A stretch of 64,000 nucleotides of DNA from Candidatus Methylopumilus planktonicus (GTDB taxonomy: Bacteria > Pseudomonadota > Gammaproteobacteria > Burkholderiales > Methylophilaceae): assembly GCF_006364715.1 (NCBI RefSeq), contig NZ_CP040984.1:372001-436000 (forward strand). The letters run 5' to 3'. A program made the position numbers and the translations under genes. The notes beneath the pieces were generated by a model that was not told the DNA's origin, did not search any database, and was given only the letters and a program-made list of their open reading frames with translations. Positions 1-9,566 of this stretch are shown one piece after another. Numbering within the stretch: the first letter of the stretch is position 1; each line of letters starts with the position of its first letter.

Positions 1-885
1 GGAATTGGTTCCAGGCGAGAAATGGAAAAATATATTGAAGCAGGCCGTGTGCATGTGAATGATAGTCCAGCAACATTAGGACAATTAATCCATGAGCATG
101 ATGTTATCAAGATTGATGGAAAGACCATCCATCTTTTCTTTGATTTAAAATTTCCTAAAATTCTTATTTATCACAAACCTGAAGGTGAGATTGTTTCAGT
201 CAGTGACCCACAAAAAAGAACCACAGTATTTTCAAAGCTACCTAGAATTAAAAATGAAAAATGGATTTCTATAGGGCGTCTTGATATCAACACTTCAGGT
301 CTACTCATGTTTACTACTTCAGGCGATCTTGCTAACCGTCTTATGCACCCAAAATTTGAAATTGAACGCGAATATGCTGTCCGTATCTTTGGTGAGTTAA
401 CTGAAGAGCAAATATCACAATTAAAATCCGGTGTTAAATTAGACGATGGTCTAGCAAAATTCGATGAAATTCGTTATCAAGGTGGCGAGGGGGCTAATCG
501 ATGGTACCAAGTCATCCTTATGGAAGGCAGAAATCGAGAAGTAAGACGTTTATTTGAACATTTCAATCTTCCGGTAAGTCGTCTTATTCGAACCAGGTTT
601 GGTTCTGTATCACTTCCATCACGCGTAAAAAGAGGCATGATGTTGGAACTTGAAGTAAAGGAAGTTGAGAACATTTTAAAATGGCTCGACATGCCTTTCT
701 CTATAGTGAGCCGCAATGAAAGCCTCGTTAAAGTTAAGGCACGTAAAAAACATGCACACCCATCACCTTATGCACCTAAAGTTAAGCTTGATCGAAAAGC
801 AATCCTAGACAAAAAAATTAAAAAAATTGGAAAAAAACCAATCAAGAGAAGAATTAGAAGTAATTTAGATATTAAAAAAATCTAA
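1..885 (+). CDS. rluB: 23S rRNA pseudouridine synthase RluB, 5' end cut by the window
   Basis: Isomerises a uridine near position 2605 of 23S rRNA to pseudouridine. The frame is open from base 1 and the codons before the first ATG (position 22) read GIGSRRE, which is the normal beginning of the S4 RNA-binding domain, so the true start lies upstream of the window. After the partial S4 domain comes the synthase domain with the catalytic aspartate in GRLDINTSGLL and the GRNREVRRLFE motif. A lysine/arginine-rich tail of about 60 residues ends the protein, as in RluB rather than RsuA. It converges with prmB and their ends overlap by 4 nt. RluE/RsuA are the alternative family members but fit the tail less well. 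Confidence 0.9.
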   Translation, partial: GIGSRREMEKYIEAGRVHVNDSPATLGQLIHEHDVIKIDGKTIHLFFDLKFPKILIYHKPEGEIVSVSDPQKRTTVFSKLPRIKNEKWISIGRLDINTSGLLMFTTSGDLANRLMHPKFEIEREYAVRIFGELTEEQISQLKSGVKLDDGLAKFDEIRYQGGEGANRWYQVILMEGRNREVRRLFEHFNLPVSRLIRTRFGSVSLPSRVKRGMMLELEVKEVENILKWLDMPFSIVSRNESLVKVKARKKHAHPSPYAPKVKLDRKAILDKKIKKIGKKPIKRRIRSNLDIKKI

Positions 886-1781
886 TGAGATAGCTGAGAT
901 TTTTGTAGCATAAATACAAAATCATTACCTAAAGAAACATCTAGCCACTGAAATTGAAGCGCTGGAAATTTATCTAATAAAGCTTCTTTGTTGTGACCAA
1001 TTTCTACAATTAGCATGCCGCCGTCGTTAAGATACTTCTTAGCTTCATGAATAATTCTAATTGTATGATCTAAACCATCATGACCGCTTCCAAGGGCCAT
1101 ACTAGGTTCTTTTAAAAACTCCATAGGAAAGTTTTTAACAGAAGCTTCATTGACATAAGGAGGGTTAGAAATGATCAGGTCGTATTTCTTTCCCTTCAGT
1201 GCATCAAATAAATCAGATCGGATTAATTCAATACGGTCATCTAATCCATACTGATCCACATTGATTTGGGCTACCTGCAATGCTTTGTCGGATAGGTCAA
1301 CAAGATCAATCTCAGCGTTCTGGAAGCTGTGTGCCATCATGATACCTAAGCAACCACTTCCGGTGCATAAGTCAAGTGCGCTATAAATTGTTTCGGGATC
1401 ATCAATCCATGGGTAAAGATTTTCGCTTAATGATTCCGCTATTAAAGACCTAGGAATGATCACGCGTTCATCGACATAAAATTTATAATCTCTCAACCAT
1501 GCTTCATTAAGCAAGTAAGCTGTCGGGACTTTATCATTAATTCTTTTTTCAATTAAAAATAGTAAATCTTTTTTTTCTTTACTCGTGATGTGAGCATCTA
1601 AAAAGTTTTCTATTGTGTCGTGAGGTAAATGAAGAAAGCCAAAAATGAGCCAGACGGCTTCATCATATGCATTTGAGGTGCCATGGCCAAAAAATATATC
1701 AGAACTCTCAAATTGACTAACAGCGTATCTTAGCCAATCACGTATTGAAAAAATCTCTTTAAATAGTTGCGTTTGGCTCAA
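882..1781 (-). CDS. prmB: Ribosomal protein L3 N5-glutamine methyltransferase PrmB
   Basis: SAM-dependent methylation of a glutamine in ribosomal protein L3. The 299-residue length and two-domain build fit the HemK family. The N-terminal FGHGTSNAYDEA motif is typical of PrmB and separates it from the release-factor enzyme PrmC. The SAM-binding loop reads DLCTGSGCLGI and the glutamine-binding motif is NPPY (SNPPYVNE). It overlaps the upstream dapE by 4 nt (ATGA), so the two are translationally coupled. Confidence 0.9.
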   Translation of the reverse strand: MSQTQLFKEIFSIRDWLRYAVSQFESSDIFFGHGTSNAYDEAVWLIFGFLHLPHDTIENFLDAHITSKEKKDLLFLIEKRINDKVPTAYLLNEAWLRDYKFYVDERVIIPRSLIAESLSENLYPWIDDPETIYSALDLCTGSGCLGIMMAHSFQNAEIDLVDLSDKALQVAQINVDQYGLDDRIELIRSDLFDALKGKKYDLIISNPPYVNEASVKNFPMEFLKEPSMALGSGHDGLDHTIRIIHEAKKYLNDGGMLIVEIGHNKEALLDKFPALQFQWLDVSLGNDFVFMLQKSQLSH

Positions 1782-2905
1782 GTGAGAATCTTGTGAAGCG
1801 TAAGCTTGTAAATATTTTTAAGTGGTTCAATATCTTTTACATCAACACATTCATTGATTTTATGAATCGTGGCATTGAGCGGTCCAAACTCAACAACTTG
1901 ATCACTAATATTCGCAATAAAACGACCATCGGAAGTGCCGCCTGTTGTGGATAGCTCAGGCGTGATACCAAGAGTTTCCTTGATGGCATCTGATAATATC
2001 TCTACAAGCCTTCCTTTTTTTGTTAAATAAGGATTGCCTGAGTATTCCCAATCAATAACGTAATCAAGTTTATGCTTATCTAAAATCGCGTGCGCTCTTT
2101 CTTTTAAATTTTCAGCGGTACTTGCTGTTGAATACCTAAAATTAAAAAGAATATCTACTTCACCAGGAACAACATTTGTAGCACCTGTTCCACCTTTGAT
2201 ATTTGAAATTTGCCATGATGTCTTAGGGAAATATTCGTTACCTTCATCCCAGGACATATTCACTAAATCTGTAATGGCGGGCGCAACCATATGAATTGGA
2301 TTTTTTACTAAATGGGGATAGGCAATATGGCCTTGGATACCTTTTACGGTAAGTTTTGCTGAAAGCGATCCTCTTCGGCCATTTTTAATCATATCGCCGA
2401 ATTTCAGATGTGAAGTCGGTTCGCCCACAAGACAGAAATCAATTCTTTCATTTCTCTTCTTAAGAAGCTCTACCACTTTAACAGTTCCATCAACTGCAAC
2501 ACCTTCTTCATCAGAAGTGATAATTAATCCAATCGAGCCTTTAAAGCCCTTAGTTTCTTTTAAAAATTCTTCAATAGAAACAATAAAGGCTGCAATAGAT
2601 GTTTTCATATCCGCAGAGCCTCGACCATAAAGCTTGTCATCCTTGATCGTGGGTTCAAAGGGTGGTGATATCCATTGATCAACTGGGCCGCTAGGTACAA
2701 CATCTGTATGACCTGCAAAAACAAAGAAAGGTGCTTCAGTACCTTTGCGCGCATACAAGTTTTCTACATCACCTGATTTAATTTTCTCGCATTTAAAACC
2801 TAAAGGCTCCAAGAGGCTAATAAGCAAATCTTGGCAGCCAGCATCATCTGGCGTATTAGATTTTCTAGCAATTAAATTTTTAGCAAGCTCTAGCGTTTTA
2901 GTCAT
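1778..2905 (-). CDS. dapE: Succinyl-diaminopimelate desuccinylase
   Basis: Zinc hydrolase that releases succinate from N-succinyl-LL-diaminopimelate in lysine and peptidoglycan precursor synthesis. M20 peptidase family, 375 residues as expected. Visible motifs are FAGHTDVVPSG (zinc His and Asp), GRGSADMKTSI and TSDEEG, with the catalytic glutamates in the last. It stands in a leftward cluster dapD - ArsC-like - dapE - prmB. dapD two genes upstream makes the succinylated intermediate of the same pathway, so the pair encodes two steps of the succinylase branch. Confidence 0.95.
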   Translation of the reverse strand: MTKTLELAKNLIARKSNTPDDAGCQDLLISLLEPLGFKCEKIKSGDVENLYARKGTEAPFFVFAGHTDVVPSGPVDQWISPPFEPTIKDDKLYGRGSADMKTSIAAFIVSIEEFLKETKGFKGSIGLIITSDEEGVAVDGTVKVVELLKKRNERIDFCLVGEPTSHLKFGDMIKNGRRGSLSAKLTVKGIQGHIAYPHLVKNPIHMVAPAITDLVNMSWDEGNEYFPKTSWQISNIKGGTGATNVVPGEVDILFNFRYSTASTAENLKERAHAILDKHKLDYVIDWEYSGNPYLTKKGRLVEILSDAIKETLGITPELSTTGGTSDGRFIANISDQVVEFGPLNATIHKINECVDVKDIEPLKNIYKLTLHKILT

Positions 2906-2910
2906 TTTTT

Positions 2911-3273
2911 TTATTTTTTAAATAGTTGTTGAAATGCTGATTCATCAAACCCAAGTGATACTACTTTCTTATCGATGGCTACCAAAGGTCTTTTCATTAC
3001 CGTTGGTTTTTCTATAATTAATTGAATGGCAGTTTCTTGTTTGTCAGCGAGTTTTTTCTCTCGATCTGTAAGATTTCTCCATGTCATACCAGATTTATTA
3101 ATTAGCATATCCCAAGTTAAATGATCTGGTAACTTTTTAAACCATGCAGTCAAAGTAGCTACATTTAAAACATCTTTTTTGAGGTCGTAAAAGTCATAAC
3201 TAATTTGATGGCTATCAAACCAAGTTAATGCTTTTTTGACAGTGCTGCAATTTTTAATGCCATACACCATCAT
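2911..3273 (-). CDS. ArsC/Spx-family thioredoxin-fold protein (YffB-like)
   Basis: A 120-residue ArsC-like protein beginning MMVYGIKNCSTVKKA. The single cysteine in KNCST corresponds to the active-site position of the family. The resistance-type ArsC arginine pattern is not evident, and the sequence is closer to the YffB subgroup, which is commonly found beside dapE and dapD in proteobacteria. Function in the cell is unknown; a glutathione-dependent thiol reductase has been proposed for YffB. It sits 3 nt after dapD and 5 nt before dapE, clearly in one transcript. Two adjacent ATG codons are possible starts. Confidence 0.8.
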   Translation of the reverse strand: MMVYGIKNCSTVKKALTWFDSHQISYDFYDLKKDVLNVATLTAWFKKLPDHLTWDMLINKSGMTWRNLTDREKKLADKQETAIQLIIEKPTVMKRPLVAIDKKVVSLGFDESAFQQLFKK

Positions 3274-3276
3274 GAT

Positions 3277-4104
3277 TTAGATGCCTCTAAGTAACTCGTT
3301 AATGCCAACCTTGCCAAGCGTTTTTTCATCTACCTTTTTTACAATCACTGCGCAATATAGACTATAAGAGCCATCTTTTGAAGGGAGGTTTCCTGAGACT
3401 ACAACAGAGCCCTTGGGAATGCGACCGTAAGTCACTTCTCCTGTTTCACGATCATAGATCTTAGTAGACTGGCCAATATAGACACCCATAGAAATTACTG
3501 CATTATCCTCAACCACAACGCCTTCGACCACTTCGGATCGAGCGCCAATAAAGCAATTATCACCAATAATAGTTGGACCTGCTTGAATAGGCTCTAGCAC
3601 TCCACCAATACCAACACCACCTGAAAGGTGAACGTTCTTACCAATTTGTGCACATGAACCAACCGTTGCCCATGTATCAACCATCGTACCTTCATCTACA
3701 TAAGCACCGATATTGACATAAGAAGGCATAAGTACAACATTTTTACCAATAAATGAACCGCGTCTTGCAATAGCGTTTGGCACAACGCGATAGCCACCCG
3801 CTTTAAAATCTTCATCTGTGAAGTTAGCAAATTTAGAATGTACTTTATCAAAGTAATTTGTATAACCACTCTTCATTACTTCGTTATCGTAGAGTCTAAA
3901 AGAGAGAAGTACCGCTTTTTTAATCCATTGATGCGTTTCCCATTCTTGGGAATCTTTAATACGTGCTGCGACTCGAAGCGATCCATTATTTAAGCTGTTA
4001 AGGACTTCATCCACAGCATCTTTAATTTCTTTAGGTGCATTTTTTGGGTTGATTTCAGCTCTTGTTTCAAAAGCATTTTCGATAATTGATTTTAATTGGT
4101 CCAT
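3277..4104 (-). CDS. dapD: Tetrahydrodipicolinate N-succinyltransferase
   Basis: Transfers succinyl from succinyl-CoA to tetrahydrodipicolinate, the entry to the succinylase branch of lysine/DAP synthesis. The 275-residue protein has the helical N-terminal domain followed by a left-handed beta-helix of hexapeptide repeats (for example GKNVVLMPSYVNIGAYV and IGDNCFIGARSEVVEG). The MVDTWATVGSCAQIG segment is highly typical of DapD. It is the first gene of the leftward dapD-ArsC-dapE-prmB cluster. No strong Shine-Dalgarno sequence is visible before the ATG. Confidence 0.96.
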   Translation of the reverse strand: MDQLKSIIENAFETRAEINPKNAPKEIKDAVDEVLNSLNNGSLRVAARIKDSQEWETHQWIKKAVLLSFRLYDNEVMKSGYTNYFDKVHSKFANFTDEDFKAGGYRVVPNAIARRGSFIGKNVVLMPSYVNIGAYVDEGTMVDTWATVGSCAQIGKNVHLSGGVGIGGVLEPIQAGPTIIGDNCFIGARSEVVEGVVVEDNAVISMGVYIGQSTKIYDRETGEVTYGRIPKGSVVVSGNLPSKDGSYSLYCAVIVKKVDEKTLGKVGINELLRGI

Positions 4105-4154
4105 GAGAGTATTTTTTTAGTTAAAACAGTATTTTACATTAAAGTCTAATGTAA

Positions 4155-4970
4155 TTAGCGCGGCCTGTTTGATTCGTAAAGAGGTTTTAATTGATAGGCA
4201 AGTTCGGTGAGATCCCTTATACGATTATCGTCCGATGGGTGAGTGCTTAAAAATTCAGGTGGTTTTTTTGTGTTTTGTTGTTTCATTTTTTCCCATAAAG
4301 TTACTGCAGCAAAAGGGTCAAAACCAGATCTTGCAGAAAGCTCTAAGCCAATAGCGTCAGCCTCTCTTTCTTGCGTGCGACTATTAGGGAGAGCAAAAAA
4401 GAGGGTGGCGCCTAATGAGGCCGCTTGCATTGTGGCATTAGCTCTATTTCGATTGGTTGTATTAGAGATGTAAGCTGCAAAACCAATTAAACCAAACTGT
4501 TGAATGGCGGCGGTCGACATTCTTTCTCGTCCGTGTTCGCGAAGTGCGTGAGAGATTTCATGCCCTATCACAGCCGCTAATTCATCATCCGTTGCTTTGA
4601 GCTTTCGAATGAGGCCTGAGTAGACCATGATTTTTCCCCCAGGCATACAATAAGCATTTACTTCGTCACTGTCTTCAACATTGACTTCCCATGCCCATTG
4701 ACTCGCTTCGGGTTTAAAATAATTTGCATTGGCAATGAGTCGATTGCTAATTCTCTTGACGCGCTTGACTTGAAAAGAATCGACATTGAGTTTATTTTTT
4801 TTACTCGCTGCTTGAAGTGCACCTCGGTAGCTGTCACTTGCTATTCCTGCCACCATAGATTGAGGCATAAGCAACAGTTGTTTCCTATCGACGCCTGATT
4901 GATTTTTTAGAGTTGTTGAAGCACAGCCCGAGATAAAAAGGGCTAATAAAAATAAAATGCTATATTTCAT
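4155..4970 (-). CDS. M48-family zinc metallopeptidase, outer-membrane lipoprotein (LoiP/YcaL type)
   Basis: A 271-residue periplasmic protease. It has a lipoprotein signal with lipobox ISGC, the lipidated cysteine being residue 16. Zinc is bound by H137-E-I-S-H141, and the third ligand lies in EREADAIGLE. The following THPSDDNRI is typical of M48 peptidases that survey outer-membrane proteins. There is no C-terminal TPR region, so it resembles E. coli LoiP/YcaL rather than BepA. It follows kup by 2 nt, though the two have no evident functional link. Exact substrate unknown. Confidence 0.85.
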   Translation of the reverse strand: MKYSILFLLALFISGCASTTLKNQSGVDRKQLLLMPQSMVAGIASDSYRGALQAASKKNKLNVDSFQVKRVKRISNRLIANANYFKPEASQWAWEVNVEDSDEVNAYCMPGGKIMVYSGLIRKLKATDDELAAVIGHEISHALREHGRERMSTAAIQQFGLIGFAAYISNTTNRNRANATMQAASLGATLFFALPNSRTQEREADAIGLELSARSGFDPFAAVTLWEKMKQQNTKKPPEFLSTHPSDDNRIRDLTELAYQLKPLYESNRPR

Positions 4971-4972
4971 TC

Positions 4973-6853
4973 TTAAAATAATACTTGGCTTCCTAGCTCA
5001 ACCACGCGGTTGGGTGGCAGTTTAAATTGATTGGTAATTGTTTCTGCACTTCTAAATAAACCTATAAACAATTTCTTTCTCCAATAGTTCATATTTTCTT
5101 TTGGTGTTGCCAATAAAATTTCCTTACCAATAAAGTAAGAGCTATTCATTGGGTCAATATTGATACCATTTTTAGCGTGCAGGGCAAGGTCTTTAGGTAA
5201 GTCAGGCTCATCTTTAAATCCATATTTCACAGTCACTTTATAAAAATCGTGAGGTAATTTTTCAACAGTCACAAGATCTTTTTTAAGTGAATGAGGGTAG
5301 TCCATAAACATAACGGTCAGAATAATAACTTTTTCATGGATAACTTTATTATGCTTGAGGTTATGAAACAAGGCATGAGGCACACCATCTGGATTGGGCG
5401 TTAAAAATATTGCTGTACCTTCCACCCGAGGGGGAGGGTTAGTTCCAATAGAGGTAATGAATGAATTAATTTCAATAGCCTCGCCTTTAAGTATTTTGTA
5501 AAGAATCGCACGTCCCTTTTTCCAGGTAGTCATTAAAATAAAAATAACAGAGCCAATCAAAATTGGGAACCAGCCACCATCAGGGATTTTTAAAATATTT
5601 GCACTAAAGAATGCAAGATCGATTATTAAAAAGATTGCCATGAAAATAACTGTCTTTATGGAATTCCATTTCCATACTTCATAAAATACAAAGCTTGCGA
5701 GAAGTGTTGAGATCACCATATCGCCTGTGACTGCAATACCATAAGCCCCTGCAAGATTCCCTGAGCTTTTGAAGGTCACTACTAAGGTCATAACTGCAAT
5801 CATTAAGAGCCAATTAATTCTCGGGAGGTAAATTTGCCCTTCTTGATTTTCAGAAGTATGTTCGACATGCATTCTTGGCAGAAATCCTAACAGAAGCGCT
5901 TGTCTTGAGACTGAGAAAGCGCCTGTAATGACAGCTTGTGAAGCAATGATTGCTGCGAGCGTTGCTAAAATAATAAGAGGTATGACAAGAAATTCAGGCG
6001 CCATGAGATAAAAAGGATTTTTAATATTTTCAGGGTTGCTAATAATTAATGCGCCTTGTCCAAAGTAATTTAATGTAAGCGCTGGAAGTACAAAAATAAA
6101 CCATGCAAGCTTAATTGGCTTACGTCCAAAATGCCCCATATCTGCATAGAGTGCCTCAGCGCCGGTGACTGATAAAACGACCGCACCTAATGCTACGAAT
6201 GCAACCATTGGAGATAGCTGGAAGAAATGAAATGCATACAATGGATTAATGGCTGAGAGAACATGTGGCTCCTGTGCAATATTAATAATTCCCAATAGTG
6301 CGAGCGTTAAGAACCAAAAAAACATAATAGGGCCAAAGAAAGTGCCCACAACATTCGTACCTTTACTTTGTGCGTAAAATAAAATAAATAACACTACAAG
6401 AGTTATAGGAATAATAAGATGACTTAAAGAGGGCGCTACAACCTCAAGACCTTCGATCGCAGATAAAACAGAAATTGCAGGAGTAATCATTCCGTCTGCA
6501 TAAAACATACATGCCCCAAGAATACCTAAAATCATAATCAAATTTCTTTTATTGCCACTGGGGGCATTTTTATTAGCAAGAGAGAGAAGAGCCATAATGC
6601 CCCCTTCACCTCTATTGTCAGCACGCATAATAAAGGCAACATATTTAGCTGACACAATCATAATGAGCGACCAGAAAATAAGAGACAGTATGCCGAGGAC
6701 GTTAAACTCGGTAAGCGCGACAGGATGTTTGCTGAGAGAAAAAACTTCTTTCATAGTGTATAGCGGGCTTGTACCAATATCACCAAATACAACACCTAAT
6801 GCTGAAAGTGAAAGTGTAGCTAGAGAAGCTTTGTGATTTTTTTTATCTTCCAT
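4973..6853 (-). CDS. kup: Kup-family potassium uptake protein
   Basis: Proton-coupled potassium importer of the inner membrane, 626 residues, the normal size. The N-terminus LSLSALGVVFGDIGTSPLYT is the family signature. About twelve membrane helices fill residues 15-440, followed by a soluble C-terminal domain. ADMGHFGRKPIK in the middle loop is also conserved. The low-GC gene lies between xseA and the M48 protease on the minus strand. Confidence 0.95.
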   Translation of the reverse strand: MEDKKNHKASLATLSLSALGVVFGDIGTSPLYTMKEVFSLSKHPVALTEFNVLGILSLIFWSLIMIVSAKYVAFIMRADNRGEGGIMALLSLANKNAPSGNKRNLIMILGILGACMFYADGMITPAISVLSAIEGLEVVAPSLSHLIIPITLVVLFILFYAQSKGTNVVGTFFGPIMFFWFLTLALLGIINIAQEPHVLSAINPLYAFHFFQLSPMVAFVALGAVVLSVTGAEALYADMGHFGRKPIKLAWFIFVLPALTLNYFGQGALIISNPENIKNPFYLMAPEFLVIPLIILATLAAIIASQAVITGAFSVSRQALLLGFLPRMHVEHTSENQEGQIYLPRINWLLMIAVMTLVVTFKSSGNLAGAYGIAVTGDMVISTLLASFVFYEVWKWNSIKTVIFMAIFLIIDLAFFSANILKIPDGGWFPILIGSVIFILMTTWKKGRAILYKILKGEAIEINSFITSIGTNPPPRVEGTAIFLTPNPDGVPHALFHNLKHNKVIHEKVIILTVMFMDYPHSLKKDLVTVEKLPHDFYKVTVKYGFKDEPDLPKDLALHAKNGINIDPMNSSYFIGKEILLATPKENMNYWRKKLFIGLFRSAETITNQFKLPPNRVVELGSQVLF

Positions 6854-6886
6854 GTGTGCGTCAGTTTTTTTTAAATCAATCTAAAA

Positions 6887-8116
6887 TTATTGATCTTTGA
6901 GATCTGAAATATTTGCGTCAGCTTGCCCATGGTTTAGTTGAATATGGATTTTATCATTAAGCTTTAACTGGGCTACATTATTTACAACCTGGCCTTCCAC
7001 ATTTGTAATGATGGAATAGCCTCTTGATAAAACAGCATGAGGGCTTAAGTGATCCAAGTTTAATTTTAATTTATCAATGTGCAAACGATATTGGATCAAA
7101 GTATTCTTCATACTTTGATTAATCCTCTGTATATATTGATGAATCTGTTCTTTTTGTCGTTGAATGTGTTGGTGAGGCGATATAAGACGTTTTTCTAGGT
7201 AATCAATTTTCTGCATCACTTCTCGAATAAGAACTGCCATGACTTTATTTAATTGGTTTTTATAAATCTGAATTGTTTTGATAAGTTCGACACTATGACT
7301 TGTAACGAGTTCAGCAGCTCCTGTGGGCGTTGGGGCTCTTAAGTCGGAAACAAAATCAGCTATAGTTGTATCAGTTTCATGCCCAACACCTGTAATTGTA
7401 GGTATTTTTGATGCAACAATCGCTCGCGCTAAGATTTCCTCATTAAATGCCCATAAGTCTTCAATCGAACCACCACCTCGCGCTAAGATCAGCACATCAC
7501 ATTCTTGTCTTATATTTGCAGTTTCAATGGCTTTCACAAGCGCTAGAGGCGCTTCTTTACCCTGAACGAGACTAGGATAAATAATAACTGGAATATGTGG
7601 ACTTCGTCTTTTAAGTGTAATTAAAATATCTTCGATCGCGGCCCCTGTGGGCGAAGTAATGACACCAATAGATTTAGGAAATTGAGGTATAGATTTTTTT
7701 CGAGAATCCTCAAAAAGACCTTCTTTCAGGAGTTTTTCTTTTAATTGATTGAATGCTTCTGATAAAAGCCCCGCGCCTGCATGCCTAATTGACTCAATAT
7801 TGAGTTGATATTCGCCCCGGGCCTCATATAAACCGATAAAACATTTTGCTTCAATCTTTTCGCCATTTTTAGGCATCCAATCCGTTGCCATATTTTTATT
7901 TTTAAACATGGTACAACGGACTTGAGCTTCATCATCTTTAAGAGAAAAGTACCAGTGTCCAGAAGATGCGCTTATGAAATTAGAGATTTCACCTGAAATC
8001 CAAAATGAGGGAAAGCTCTGCTCAAGGAGCTCCCTTACAAGACGATTAATTTCTTTGACAGAAAAAACCCTGGCTTCGTTAGGTTTGGAGGTATTTATTG
8101 GAGTTGAATTAATCAA
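6887..8116 (-). CDS. xseA: Exodeoxyribonuclease VII large subunit
   Basis: Catalytic subunit of the single-strand DNA exonuclease. An N-terminal OB fold (SVKEINRLVRELLEQSFPSF, then the WISGEISNF type strand) is followed by the catalytic domain with RGGGSIEDLWAFNEE and GVGHETDTTIADFVSD, then a coiled coil rich in K, Q and H at residues 290-350. The 409-residue length is normal. It is divergent from dsbB, with about 64 nt between the two starts. The small subunit xseB is not in the window. Confidence 0.93.
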   Translation of the reverse strand: MINSTPINTSKPNEARVFSVKEINRLVRELLEQSFPSFWISGEISNFISASSGHWYFSLKDDEAQVRCTMFKNKNMATDWMPKNGEKIEAKCFIGLYEARGEYQLNIESIRHAGAGLLSEAFNQLKEKLLKEGLFEDSRKKSIPQFPKSIGVITSPTGAAIEDILITLKRRSPHIPVIIYPSLVQGKEAPLALVKAIETANIRQECDVLILARGGGSIEDLWAFNEEILARAIVASKIPTITGVGHETDTTIADFVSDLRAPTPTGAAELVTSHSVELIKTIQIYKNQLNKVMAVLIREVMQKIDYLEKRLISPHQHIQRQKEQIHQYIQRINQSMKNTLIQYRLHIDKLKLNLDHLSPHAVLSRGYSIITNVEGQVVNNVAQLKLNDKIHIQLNHGQADANISDLKDQ

Positions 8117-8180
8117 ACTAGAAGGATATCCGTTACAATTATCTTCATTATAGAGTTAATGAATAACTAAAGAGCTTTAA

Positions 8181-8681
8181 TTGAAGAAATTTTTTTTATC
8201 ACATAGACAAGCCCATTTAATTGCTTTTATTGCTGCTTATTTTTTAGTTGCATTAGCAGTCTTCATTCAAAACAAATTCAACCTCGAACCATGTCCTTTA
8301 TGTGTGACCCAGAGGATTATTTTTATGGTGCTTGGGTTACTTTTCTTAATCAATGCATTTATTAAGCCTACTTATTTAATTAAAAAGTTATCTTTAGTCG
8401 TTTTATCTATAACTTCAATCACGGGCATGGTATTTTCATTCAAACACATCTTGATCCAATCAAAAGCTATTAGCGCGCCAAATGAATGCGGTGTTGATTT
8501 AAATTATATGTTTGAAAATTTTCCATTCTCAAAAGCTTTGAATTTGCTTTTTAAAGGGACAGGCGACTGCTCACATATTGATTGGACCTTGTTAGGCCTT
8601 ACGATCCCTGAATTAGCTTTAATCGGATTCATATCATTTTTTGTCTATACCGTTTTTTTATTTAGGATGAATTTAAAGTAA
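8181..8681 (+). CDS. dsbB: Disulfide bond formation protein B
   Basis: Inner-membrane enzyme that reoxidises DsbA and passes electrons to quinone. Four membrane helices are visible. The first periplasmic loop has the C38-P-L-C41 pair and the second has C103 and C130, so all four working cysteines are present. The start codon is TTG, preceded by AAAGAG at a 6-nt spacing; no ATG fits before the first helix. Its last base is shared with the start of cysM (TAATG). Confidence 0.92.
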   Translation: MKKFFLSHRQAHLIAFIAAYFLVALAVFIQNKFNLEPCPLCVTQRIIFMVLGLLFLINAFIKPTYLIKKLSLVVLSITSITGMVFSFKHILIQSKAISAPNECGVDLNYMFENFPFSKALNLLFKGTGDCSHIDWTLLGLTIPELALIGFISFFVYTVFLFRMNLK

Positions 8682-9562
8682 TGCAATTAGAAGATTTTAT
8701 TGGAAATACACCACTCGTTGCTTTGCAGCGGATGCACGGAAATTCAAGCGGTGCCATCCATTTAAAGTTGGAAGGGAATAACCCTGCCGGCTCAGTGAAA
8801 GACAGAGCTGCTTTTTCTATGATTCATAACGCTGAATTAAGAGGCGACATTAAACCAGGCGACACACTCATTGAAGCTACATCTGGGAATACAGGTATAG
8901 CACTTGCTATGGTGGCTGCGATGAAAGGTTACAAAATGATTCTGGTCATGCCAGAAAATCAAACCATTGAAAGACGGCAAACTATGAAAGCATTTGGCGC
9001 AGAATTTATTCTGACTTCAAAAGAAGGCAGTATGGAGCTTGCCAGAGATATTGCCTTAAAAATGCAAAAAGAAGGTAAGGGTTTTGTACTAGATCAATTC
9101 AGTAATCTTGACAATCCTAAAGCGCATTATGAGACGACAGGCCCTGAAATTTGGAAAGATACAAAGGGTCGTGTTACACACTTTATTGCGAGCATGGGAA
9201 CCACAGGTACGATTGTAGGTACTTCGCAATTCTTAAAAGAAAAAAATAAGAATATTCAAATTATTGGTGTACAGCCAGAAGAGGGTGCTCAGATTCCAGG
9301 CATACGTAAATGGCCAGAAGCTTATTTGCCTAAAATATACAGCGCAAAAAATATTGATCACATTGAATATGTTTCACAACAACATGCAGAAGAGACTGCG
9401 AAAAGGCTTGCAAAAGAAGAAGGTATTTTTTCTGGTGCATCGACAGGTGGCGGACTTTATGTCGCACTGAAAATCGCAAAAGCAAATAAAGATGCCGTCA
9501 TTGTTTCTATTGCTTGTGATCGCGGTGACCGTTATCTATCTTCTAATTTATTCTTGAGTTAA
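8681..9562 (+). CDS. cysM: Cysteine synthase B
   Basis: PLP-dependent O-acetylserine (thiol)lyase making cysteine from sulfide or thiosulfate. The PLP lysine is K40 in NPAGSVKDRAA, the substrate loop is EATSGNTGIAL, and the phosphate-binding loop is GTTGTI. The 293-residue length fits CysM rather than the longer CysK. It is translationally coupled to dsbB by a one-base overlap. Confidence 0.93.
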   Translation: MQLEDFIGNTPLVALQRMHGNSSGAIHLKLEGNNPAGSVKDRAAFSMIHNAELRGDIKPGDTLIEATSGNTGIALAMVAAMKGYKMILVMPENQTIERRQTMKAFGAEFILTSKEGSMELARDIALKMQKEGKGFVLDQFSNLDNPKAHYETTGPEIWKDTKGRVTHFIASMGTTGTIVGTSQFLKEKNKNIQIIGVQPEEGAQIPGIRKWPEAYLPKIYSAKNIDHIEYVSQQHAEETAKRLAKEEGIFSGASTGGGLYVALKIAKANKDAVIVSIACDRGDRYLSSNLFLS

Positions 9563-9566
9563 TGCA